From Halobacteriovorax sp. (lineage in GTDB: Bacteria > Bdellovibrionota > Bacteriovoracia > Bacteriovoracales > Bacteriovoracaceae), in assembly GCA_002720865.1 (NCBI GenBank), contig PBIO01000014.1, positions 1-64,000 of the forward strand: a stretch of DNA of 64,000 bases. Direction: 5' to 3'. Position numbers and translations under genes: made by a program. The notes below the pieces were generated by a model. It did not search any database, was not told where the DNA came from, and saw only the letters and a list, made by a program, of their open reading frames with translations. The stretch's first letter is position 1, and each line of letters opens with the position of its first letter. This document shows positions 33,822 through 41,898 of this stretch, piece by piece.

Positions 33822-36040
33822 TTGAATATATCCTTTAGAAGATCTTTTGCTTTCTTCCCTTTTAAAACTTTTTCTTCTAGTTTTTTAATTTCTTTTTTAA
33901 TAACTTTTTTTGCTTCCGCTTTTGCTTTCTTTTTAAGCCTCTTTGTCGCTTTTTTCTTAACAAACTTAAAGGTGTAATTGTAATCGGGTTTTAGCTCATA
34001 GCCTGGACCCGAAAGCTTCACAGGAAATTGCTTCATATCTACTTCTTTTAAAAACTTTAAGACTTTTTTCTTCTTATCAAAAATATTTAAATAAAGGTCA
34101 CTATTTCCCTTTGGTCTAAGATTTCCCTGAGATCTGATCTCAATCTTTTTATCAACACCAATAAACTTAGACTTTTTAATCGATGTCTTGTCGCTTTTGG
34201 CATGAATATCAAAGCTAAAGACTTCAAAATTTTGAGAAATTTTAACAGGTTTTAATGGTTTTTTAGAAAAGTAAGGAAAGCTATTAATCCTTTCAATATA
34301 TCCATTTACCATTGAGGATAAGTCATAACCCTTAAGCTCTCCATTGACGACATTTCCTTTGATAAATGCATCGTAGAAAGGCTTCTCTTTTACGGTTTTA
34401 ACTTTCCCAACGATTGAAGCATTCACCTTTCCAGTAAACCGAGGAGTGTTCTTCTCTAAAAATCCATTCATTAAAGTAGCGTCAAAATCTTTAGCCTCGA
34501 TATTAAAAGAGTGCTCGGGGGTAGACTCTAGGTTTCGAGTAGTTGTATCCACCAAAAGAATGCCTTTTTTGTGATTCAACTTAAACTGCTTTAAGGCCAA
34601 CATCTTTTTGACCGCTAAAACTTCTCCTGACCCACTTATGGCTTCGTCAAACAATAGAATATTTTTAAGTTCCACACTCAACTTAATCGGGAGTATGTAG
34701 GGTTTTGCTGAATCAGCCTTTGTATTGCTCTTTTTTTCTTCATTTGGCACTAAGGACTTATCAATCTCAAGACCATTTAATATGAGTGAAGCTTCAAAAA
34801 TATCGAGTTTTTTTAAATCTAATGGTTCATTAATGTCTATGGTATTACCGGCTCTTAAATCAATCCGCCCCTTAAAAGCGTTCATTGAAGTTTCTAATTT
34901 GAAGTCGGTCTCGACTAGAGATAGTTTTACCCTCTCTACTCCGATAAAATTTCCTTTATAGTCATAAGACATAGGTTTAACTAGATTCACAGAGAAATTT
35001 GGAGTTAGCTTATTATCTTTTCCCGAGTTTAAAGAGCCTTTCACTTTTAACCAAGACTCACTATATCCAAGTCCCTCAATCTTTAACTCAGCAACTTTCA
35101 TTAACCATTCTAGTTTAGCTTTAAAGTCTTCAGTTTTAACTTCTAATTTATCTTTTAAAATTAAGACTTTGAATTTTCCTTCTAACACTTCAGATATTTT
35201 TAATTCCGTTTCTATTACGCCCGTATTGTTTTTTCTAATGCTCAGTTTAGAGTCTGAGATTAGTTCTTCGTTTAAAATTTTTCTTTTATTTAAATGTAGA
35301 TTACCAATTCGAGATTGAGCTTTTAGCTGGATAACCTTGTCTTCTAGAAAAGCTTTTAGGTTCAACTCTCCAACAGACTTTAGGTTAAATTCAACAATCG
35401 ACTCTTTATTGTTGATATTGATTTTAGAGACAAGATTAAAGGCCGTCGGTCTTTTAATCCCAACATCATTTAACTGAAACTTATCAAATTCATAAGTATT
35501 ATTTTTTTCATTTTCTTGATGTTTAATTTTTAAATTTAAAAACTGAGCGTTAATTTGAGAATTGGCCAACAAGGATGGAAAAGATTTTTGCTCAACTTCG
35601 CCACCACCTTTGTTCTCCGCTACTCCAGTGTTTATTTTCTTTTTTAAACCTTCTAACCAGTTTGTAGATTTATTTTTACTAATATAGTTAAGTGTTGGAC
35701 TCTTAAAAAATATTTTTAGAGTTCCTCCTCCCGTTAAAATATTTAATAGGGGAACTTTAATCTCACAATGATTTAAAGTAAGTAGCTCCGATGGGATGGC
35801 CTCACCTTTATTTTTTAGCTTAACTTCTTTAAGCCCTATATCTGAAGTTAAACCTAAGCCAATTTCTATCTGACTAATTTCTAATTCAAGATTTGGATAA
35901 TTATTTGAAACATAATTATAAATTTCAGTTTTTAGAGCTTCAGGATTTAGCTTCTTTTGAACATAGAAGCCCGCACCAACCGCAAAGATTACGGTTAATA
36001 GAATAAAAATCGAAAATATTTTAACGGTCTTAGAGTTCAT
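33818..36040 (-). CDS. AsmA-family-like membrane-anchored protein
   Basis: 740 residues. One N-terminal membrane span (about 7-26) is followed by a long beta-rich periplasmic region typical of AsmA/TamB-like proteins, which are thought to move lipids to the outer membrane or shape its assembly. The first 120 residues (PEALKTEIYNYVSNNYPNLELEISQIEIGL, then KEVKLKN) fit the AsmA N-terminal chorein-like start. It ends in a very Lys-rich tail of about 45 residues. It overlaps mtnA and follows pcrA. Family assignment is by overall pattern. Confidence 0.7.
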   Translation of the reverse strand: MNSKTVKIFSIFILLTVIFAVGAGFYVQKKLNPEALKTEIYNYVSNNYPNLELEISQIEIGLGLTSDIGLKEVKLKNKGEAIPSELLTLNHCEIKVPLLNILTGGGTLKIFFKSPTLNYISKNKSTNWLEGLKKKINTGVAENKGGGEVEQKSFPSLLANSQINAQFLNLKIKHQENEKNNTYEFDKFQLNDVGIKRPTAFNLVSKININNKESIVEFNLKSVGELNLKAFLEDKVIQLKAQSRIGNLHLNKRKILNEELISDSKLSIRKNNTGVIETELKISEVLEGKFKVLILKDKLEVKTEDFKAKLEWLMKVAELKIEGLGYSESWLKVKGSLNSGKDNKLTPNFSVNLVKPMSYDYKGNFIGVERVKLSLVETDFKLETSMNAFKGRIDLRAGNTIDINEPLDLKKLDIFEASLILNGLEIDKSLVPNEEKKSNTKADSAKPYILPIKLSVELKNILLFDEAISGSGEVLAVKKMLALKQFKLNHKKGILLVDTTTRNLESTPEHSFNIEAKDFDATLMNGFLEKNTPRFTGKVNASIVGKVKTVKEKPFYDAFIKGNVVNGELKGYDLSSMVNGYIERINSFPYFSKKPLKPVKISQNFEVFSFDIHAKSDKTSIKKSKFIGVDKKIEIRSQGNLRPKGNSDLYLNIFDKKKKVLKFLKEVDMKQFPVKLSGPGYELKPDYNYTFKFVKKKATKRLKKKAKAEAKKVIKKEIKKLEEKVLKGKKAKDLLKDIFK

Positions 36041-36070
36041 TGCTATGCAGGGTATTGTACTGGCAATTAG

Positions 36071-38305
36071 CTAAGAAAGTAATTCTAAAGGGGCGAACTT
36101 AACCATAAATTTTTTAATGGCCCCATCTTTAAATTTAATGACAACCTTCTCTTGGTCACCGGCACCTGAAGTTTCTGTTACTTGACCTTCCCCGTAAAGT
36201 GAATGGATTACAGAAACACCCTGCGGAAATTTAGAATCAGGTCCTTTTGACTGTACTTGATATACGACGTCATCATCATATTCTTCATCTGCAAAGAACT
36301 CATCTTCATTTTGACTTCCATAGCCATTATTTTGACCGGCCCAGCCACCTCTGCCACCGGACTTCGTTTTAATCCAGCTATAGTATTTTGGCGGTATTTC
36401 ATGGATAAAACGACTAGGTCCGTTAAACCTAAGCTGTCCATAGAGCATTCTACCTTGAGCAAAACAGATATAGAGTTTTACCATCGCCCTGGTCATGGCC
36501 ACATAAAAAAGTCTCCTCTCTTCTTCAAGTGATTTTTCACCGCCTTCCAAACTTCGAAGGCTTGGGAACATATTCTCTTCTGCACCTACAATAAACACAT
36601 ATTGAAACTCTAAGCCTTTAGCTCCATGAATGGTCATAAGGCTTACTTCACCTGAATTTTGTTCCTCATGATTTGCGCTTTGATCAAGAGTAACCGTTTC
36701 AAGAAAGGCATCTAAAGTGGGTTTGGGATTATTCGACTCAAATTGAGTGATAGCATTCCCTAGTTCCCCTAAGTTCTCAAGCCTCGCTTGAGCTTCATAG
36801 GTTTTGGCTGCTTTTAAAAAACTGATATAACCCGTTTCATTGACGGCTTTTTCAAAAATAGCCTCAGGACTTTCTCCTGCATCATTTAAGATCTTTAATT
36901 CATCAATCAAACTCACAAAGTGATTTATCGATGATTTAACTTTTGCGGACATTCTAATATGCTTAAAATCTTCTGGTGCATTGACTACGTCCCTAAGAGT
37001 TTCAAGAAGAGACTGAGAGTTTTTCACTGATTCTTCTTCAAACTTTCTAAGAGTCGTGGCCCCTATTCCGCGAGCCGGAACATTAACTACTCGGCTTAAG
37101 GCCAAGTTATCTTTTTCATTAACGATCAATCTTAAGTACGCCAAGATATCCTTGATTTCCTTACGATCATAAAACTTTATTCCACCAACAACACGATAAG
37201 GTGTATTGCTATTTCTTAGTGCATCTTCCACTTGTCTTGATTGAGAATTGGTACGATAAAAAACTGCTATATCATTATAAGTCGCGCCGGCTTTTTTAAG
37301 GTCAGCAATTTTACTAGCAACAAAATCACACTCTTCTTTGTCACTTCCCGTTTCTACAATTTCAATCTCTTCCCCATCTGGATTATCAGTCCACATGGTT
37401 TTTCCTTTTCTATAGGAGTTTCTTGCAATGACATGGGAGGCGGCTTCAATAATTTTTTTACTTGATCTATAGTTTTGTTCTAACTTGAACATTTTCGCTT
37501 TAGGGAACTTTTTTTCAAAATCAAAAATATTATTTATATCAGCTCCACGCCAGCTATAGATCGATTGATCTTCGTCTCCTACAACACAAATATTTTGTGT
37601 ATGTTCGGCCAAATAGCAGACCAGCTCAAATTGGCATCTGTTGGTATCCTGATACTCATCCACCAAGAGGTAGCGAAATCGTTCTTGATAAGTTTTTAGA
37701 ACTGTTGGATGCTTTTCAAAAAGTTTTAAAACTCCAGTAATAAGCCCACCGAAATCAACAGCATTAGATCTCGCAAGTTCAGATTCGTATTCTTGAAACA
37801 TTTGAAAAAAGAAGTCGTCATCTTCAGTATCAACCTGCGTTTCTCTTCCAGGGTAATAACCTTTATTTTTTAATTCATCGATAAAGTTCAAGACTTCATA
37901 AGGAGAGATCTCTTTTGTTGAGATTCCTCTTTTCGCTAGTAAGTTTTTAACAATGGCCTTTGATTCGCTGTCATCATAGATGGTAAAGCTTTTACTTAAA
38001 CCAATATAATTTGCCTGGCTTCGAAGAACTCTAGCGCAAAAGCTGTGAAAGGTAGTTACTTGAAGGGCACCTAAGTCAATATCCACAGAGCTAGCAATTC
38101 TCTCTCTCATTTCCCTTGCGGCCTTATTTGAAAAAGTTAGCGCAAGCACTTGAAAAGGACTTATGCCTTTTTCTTGTAAGAGATGAGAAATACGTGTGAC
38201 TAAAGTTCTTGTTTTTCCAGAACCAGCTCCAGCGAGGACCATCATGGGACCTTCGCTATTGAGCACAACCTCTTTTTGAACTTTATTAAGTGAGTCTAAC
38301 TGCAT
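36071..38305 (-). CDS. pcrA: UvrD/PcrA-type DNA helicase
   Basis: 744 residues, superfamily 1A helicase. Motif I MVLAGAGSGKTRTLVTRI, motif Ia LALTFSNKAAREM, motif II LLVDEYQDTN, motif III VGDEDQSIYSWRGADI, motif IV LEQNYRSS, motif V SLMTIHGAKGLEF and motif VI EERRLFYVAMTRA are all intact. It unwinds DNA in repair and displaces bound proteins. The C-terminal tail with VSVIHSLYGEGQVTETSGAGDQEKVVIKF is the UvrD/PcrA Tudor-like domain that binds RNA polymerase. Co-directional with glmS upstream, 9 bases. Confidence 0.95.
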   Translation of the reverse strand: MQLDSLNKVQKEVVLNSEGPMMVLAGAGSGKTRTLVTRISHLLQEKGISPFQVLALTFSNKAAREMRERIASSVDIDLGALQVTTFHSFCARVLRSQANYIGLSKSFTIYDDSESKAIVKNLLAKRGISTKEISPYEVLNFIDELKNKGYYPGRETQVDTEDDDFFFQMFQEYESELARSNAVDFGGLITGVLKLFEKHPTVLKTYQERFRYLLVDEYQDTNRCQFELVCYLAEHTQNICVVGDEDQSIYSWRGADINNIFDFEKKFPKAKMFKLEQNYRSSKKIIEAASHVIARNSYRKGKTMWTDNPDGEEIEIVETGSDKEECDFVASKIADLKKAGATYNDIAVFYRTNSQSRQVEDALRNSNTPYRVVGGIKFYDRKEIKDILAYLRLIVNEKDNLALSRVVNVPARGIGATTLRKFEEESVKNSQSLLETLRDVVNAPEDFKHIRMSAKVKSSINHFVSLIDELKILNDAGESPEAIFEKAVNETGYISFLKAAKTYEAQARLENLGELGNAITQFESNNPKPTLDAFLETVTLDQSANHEEQNSGEVSLMTIHGAKGLEFQYVFIVGAEENMFPSLRSLEGGEKSLEEERRLFYVAMTRAMVKLYICFAQGRMLYGQLRFNGPSRFIHEIPPKYYSWIKTKSGGRGGWAGQNNGYGSQNEDEFFADEEYDDDVVYQVQSKGPDSKFPQGVSVIHSLYGEGQVTETSGAGDQEKVVIKFKDGAIKKFMVKFAPLELLS

Positions 38306-38314
38306 TCAGGGATT

Positions 38315-40138
38315 CTATTCAACCGTTACAGACTTTGCCAAGTTTCTCGGCTTATCAATATCAGTACCTTTAAATTTCGCCATATAATAGGCTAATAATT
38401 GGTTAGCAACATTAACGTAGAGCGGAGAAAGTTCTTCTAACCCATCAAAGTTTAGGTCAAACTTAAAGTCACAAATATCATCTAGGTCAGATTCGCCCTT
38501 TGGTCCAAGTCCAACGATGACTCCCCTACGGGCCTTTATCTCTTGAATATTAGAAATTGTTTTATCAAAAAGGGCCGGACCAACAATAGCGATATTAACC
38601 ATCTGATCGTCGATAAGCGCGATCGGTCCGTGCTTTAGCTCTCCTGAGGCGTAACCTTCAGCATGAACATATGCGATTTCTTTTAATTTAAGGGCACCTT
38701 CAAGAGCGACTGGGAAATACTGTCCACGTCCGGTGAAAAAGAATCCATTGTAGTTGTAAATTTCCTCGGCGATCTTTTTTAACTCATCAACACGGGCCAA
38801 AATATCATCGATTCTTTCAGCGAGTAGCGAGTACTTATCAGCAATAGTTTTTTTCTTTTCTTCAGATTCTAAATCTCCAGCTATAGCATATGAGAGTAGA
38901 CAACCTGTTAATGCTTGTTGAGTAAAAGCCTTTGTACTAGCAACGCCGATTTCAATTCCTGCTCTAATAAGTAGGTTTTCATCACAGTCTCTATATAGAG
39001 TTGAACCTTCAACATTAACAATTGAAAGTGTCTTCATTTTATTTTCTACACAAAGCCCCTGAGCAGCCAAGGTGTCTGCAGTTTCTCCAGATTGGCTAAT
39101 GAAGAGACCTACTTCCCCCTCCCTAAGTAGAGGGTTTCTATAACGAAATTCACTGGCGAGTTCTACGGCACAAGGAATTCTGTTTCTTTGCTCAATAAAA
39201 TCTCTAATAACCATCCCTGCATAAGCAGCGGTACCACAGGCAGAAATATGAAATTTTTCAGGCTTCCAAGCGGATACCTTATTTAATAAGTCTGCTCCAT
39301 CACCAGCTAAGTAAAACTGAATAAGATCTCTAGTTAATCCAGGCTGCTCATAAATTTCTTTAAGCATAAAGTGCTCAAAGTCACCTTTATCAGTGGCTTC
39401 AAGAGACATTTCTTGTTTCTTTGATTTATAATTTTTTGATTCAGTACCATCTAGCTCATAAAAAGAAATAATATCGTTATGTCTTTTAGATAGAAGAACT
39501 AGTACTTCATCACCTGGGAAGTAAATCGTTTCCGAACTTCCAACAAGGGCGTACGGATCAGAACTAACAGAGGCGTCTGAATTTGCCTCATGTAGACCGG
39601 CAACCAAAGGGGCACCTCTTTTTATGGCCAATATTTCACTCGTTTCTGCATTTAAAACAACAAAAGCTGAATTTCCATCAGTTCTTTTAAACGCTTCAGA
39701 AACGGCAGGAAGAAAATCCATTCCATTTTTTAAGTTACTTGTTACTAAGGCCAAGAAAACTTCAGAGTCTGTATCTGACTGAAACTCAAAACCCTCAGAA
39801 GCCAATTCATTCTTTAATGAAGGAGCATTTTCAATAATTCCATTATGAACAATTGAGATTTTTCCGTGGGTATGAGGATGAGAGTTAGCATCGTTAACTT
39901 CTCCATGAGTGGCCCATCTCGTATGACCAATACATCCAACAACGGTATGTTTTTCTTTTTCAAGAAGAGACACTAAGTTGGCTAACTTTCCCTTCTTCTT
40001 ATAAAAATGAAGTTCGGATTTATCATCCACATAAGCGATTCCGGCAGAGTCATATCCTCTATATTCGAGACGACTTAAACCTTCTAATACTGTATCCATT
40101 GGGTTATTCGGACCCAGGTGACCAACGATTCCACACAT
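38315..40138 (-). CDS. glmS: Glutamine-fructose-6-phosphate aminotransferase
   Basis: 607 residues, standard length. It makes glucosamine-6-phosphate from fructose-6-phosphate and glutamine. The class-II amidotransferase Cys is Cys2 in MCGIVGHLG after removal of Met. RYRNP and FISQSGETADTLAA of the first SIS domain and GPIALIDD, LKHGP of the second are visible. It ends with DKPRNLAKSVTVE, the conserved C-terminus. It lies behind glmU; a hairpin in the 128-base spacer may control it. Confidence 0.98.
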   Translation of the reverse strand: MCGIVGHLGPNNPMDTVLEGLSRLEYRGYDSAGIAYVDDKSELHFYKKKGKLANLVSLLEKEKHTVVGCIGHTRWATHGEVNDANSHPHTHGKISIVHNGIIENAPSLKNELASEGFEFQSDTDSEVFLALVTSNLKNGMDFLPAVSEAFKRTDGNSAFVVLNAETSEILAIKRGAPLVAGLHEANSDASVSSDPYALVGSSETIYFPGDEVLVLLSKRHNDIISFYELDGTESKNYKSKKQEMSLEATDKGDFEHFMLKEIYEQPGLTRDLIQFYLAGDGADLLNKVSAWKPEKFHISACGTAAYAGMVIRDFIEQRNRIPCAVELASEFRYRNPLLREGEVGLFISQSGETADTLAAQGLCVENKMKTLSIVNVEGSTLYRDCDENLLIRAGIEIGVASTKAFTQQALTGCLLSYAIAGDLESEEKKKTIADKYSLLAERIDDILARVDELKKIAEEIYNYNGFFFTGRGQYFPVALEGALKLKEIAYVHAEGYASGELKHGPIALIDDQMVNIAIVGPALFDKTISNIQEIKARRGVIVGLGPKGESDLDDICDFKFDLNFDGLEELSPLYVNVANQLLAYYMAKFKGTDIDKPRNLAKSVTVE

Positions 40139-40219
40139 AATTTACTAGCCTGTTAAATTAAAATTCGGTGTATTTTTAACACTTTGAAGAACTGGGAGAA
40201 AGACCCACTGAGTTTTTTA

Positions 40220-40257
40220 CATGTTGCGACAATCGCCAATATCCATGCCGCAACATG
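40220..40257 (-). promoter_or_regulatory. Hairpin in the glmU-glmS spacer
   Basis: A 9-bp stem, CATGTTGCG / CGCAACATG, with a loop of 20 bases, lies just behind the glmU stop. No T-run follows on the minus strand, so a terminator is unlikely. Its place ahead of glmS suggests control of glmS expression. The rest of the spacer has AT-rich sequence with no strong ribosome-binding site (only AGG). Confidence 0.4.
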
Positions 40258-40266
40258 CTAATATTA

Positions 40267-41673
40267 TTACTTTTTCTTAATAAATCGCTTGGCCATGCCT
40301 TCTTTGGTGCTTTGCCTTCCTCTTGCGATTCCAAATCCACCACTTGGAATATCCTGATTAATTGTAGAGCCACTGGCCACATAACACTCGTCCCCTAAAG
40401 TCACTGGAGCTATCATTTGGCTATCTGAACCAATAAAGCAGCCTTTCCCTATAATGGTTTTATGCTTATTAGCACCATCATAATTACAAGTGATAAAACC
40501 ACATCCAATATTAGTTTCTTCACCAATTTCAGCATCTCCCACATAAGACAAATGAGAAACCTTTACGCCTTCTTTTAGGTTTGATTTTTTTATTTCTACA
40601 AAATTTCCGATCTTTGAGTACGAACCAATATTCGCTTTAGGTCTTAGTCTAGCGTATGGCCCAATGGCTGCTTCTTTTCCAACAAATGATTCTTCTAAAC
40701 TTGAATAGGCCTTAATCGTTGTTCCGTCCTGTACTTCAGAATTCTTTATAATAACTCCCGTTTCTAGAACGCAATCTTTTCCTATTACTGAGTTTCCATA
40801 AAGGGTGGCATTTGGATACAGAGTACTACCTTCACCGATCTGAACGTCTTCATCTATATAGACATGTCTTGAGTCAATAAATCTTACCCCTGCATTCCTA
40901 AGTTCAATCTTCTTCCTTCTTCTTAGAAGCACTTCAATTCTCTCTAATTGTTCGAGATCATTGACTCCTAGAAAGGTATTTTCATCATCAAAAAGACATG
41001 GCTTAACTTTGGAGTCTTCTTGAAAAAGATCGGTTAAATAAAACTCTCCTGCGGCATTTTCGCTTTTAATATTGCTTAGGTGCTCAAGGATATAACTTGT
41101 CTTAACTATATACATGCCTGAGTTTACTTCTTTTATAAGAAGCTCTTCCTCATTAGCATCTTTATGCTCAGTAATCTTAAAACCTTCTTTTTCAGATCTA
41201 ATAATCCTTCCTAACCCCGTTGGGTCCAAGGTTTCAAAAGTGGCCGCAACACCATCTAAATCATCTTTTTTAAGGGCAGCAAACAGTTCTACTAACACTT
41301 CTGAACTAATTAACGGCGTATCTGCACACATAATCACCGTATATTTATAATTTGCAGCTTCTGCGTTTTGATCGAAGTAACACTTAAGAGCATGGGCCGT
41401 TCCTAGCTGCTTTTCTTGAATAGAAAAACTGACTTGTACGTCAAACTTCTTAGCAGACTCTTCAGCATGAGCTTGAACTTTTTCCTTCTCATGGCCGATA
41501 ACCAAGCTGACAGCGCCTTTGGAGCTATTGGCATCCATAAACTTTTTCAAAGATTCAATAGAATAATCGACGAGACGCCGACCCATAAGGGGAACCAAAG
41601 GTTTTGGGTCTTTAAGTTTAAGACGAGTCCCTTTTCCTGCTGCTAAAACCACACAACCAAATGAGTCAGACAT
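40267..41673 (-). CDS. glmU: Bifunctional GlmU: N-acetylglucosamine-1-phosphate uridylyltransferase / glucosamine-1-phosphate acetyltransferase
   Basis: 468 residues. The N-terminal pyrophosphorylase domain has VVLAAGKGTRLKLKDPKPLVPL and MCADTPLI; the C-terminal left-handed beta-helix has hexapeptide repeats (NATLYGNSVIG, IGPYARLRPKANIG, IGCGFITCNYDGANKHKT). GlmU makes UDP-GlcNAc for peptidoglycan and LPS from the product of the glmS pathway after GlmM. First gene of the seven-gene minus run down to 31412; the upstream spacer is shared with the divergent lon gene. Confidence 0.97.
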   Translation of the reverse strand: MSDSFGCVVLAAGKGTRLKLKDPKPLVPLMGRRLVDYSIESLKKFMDANSSKGAVSLVIGHEKEKVQAHAEESAKKFDVQVSFSIQEKQLGTAHALKCYFDQNAEAANYKYTVIMCADTPLISSEVLVELFAALKKDDLDGVAATFETLDPTGLGRIIRSEKEGFKITEHKDANEEELLIKEVNSGMYIVKTSYILEHLSNIKSENAAGEFYLTDLFQEDSKVKPCLFDDENTFLGVNDLEQLERIEVLLRRRKKIELRNAGVRFIDSRHVYIDEDVQIGEGSTLYPNATLYGNSVIGKDCVLETGVIIKNSEVQDGTTIKAYSSLEESFVGKEAAIGPYARLRPKANIGSYSKIGNFVEIKKSNLKEGVKVSHLSYVGDAEIGEETNIGCGFITCNYDGANKHKTIIGKGCFIGSDSQMIAPVTLGDECYVASGSTINQDIPSGGFGIARGRQSTKEGMAKRFIKKK

Positions 41674-41898
41674 AACTTTTTTTCCTTACTTGAATAAATT
41701 ACTTTAACTAAAGTGCTCAGGTAATGCCTTTAATTGGGCAGTTAACTGCTGTAGCCGACCGACGAGCTCTTTTTGTTTAGTAAATTTTTACATTTTTTCC
41801 CCCTTTACTACCACAAAAAGTTTAAAGAATCGGAAAGATTTTCCCGATTCGTACTATGACTACTTGTTAGTACAAGACCGTTACTTTAAGGAGAGAGT
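41674..41898. promoter_or_regulatory. Divergent control region of glmU and lon, with inverted repeats
   Basis: 225 bases without a gene. It holds a 12-bp palindrome GCAGTTAACTGC (41738-41749), a 24-base imperfect inverted repeat GAATCGG...CCGATTC (41827-41850), and straight after it GTACTA...TAGTAC (41851-41873, 11-base spacer). They lie 26-72 bases ahead of the lon start and could be operator sites. No CIRCE element (TTAGCACTC repeat) is present. The lon ribosome-binding site AAGGAGAGA is at 41888-41896. Confidence 0.5.

Noticed and set aside
40139-40266. glmS ribozyme or riboswitch
   Set aside because: The spacer is only 128 bases and I see no ribozyme core; only a simple hairpin is present.
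41674-41898. CIRCE-type heat-shock operator ahead of lon
   Set aside because: The repeats are different from TTAGCACTC-N9-GAGTGCTAA.
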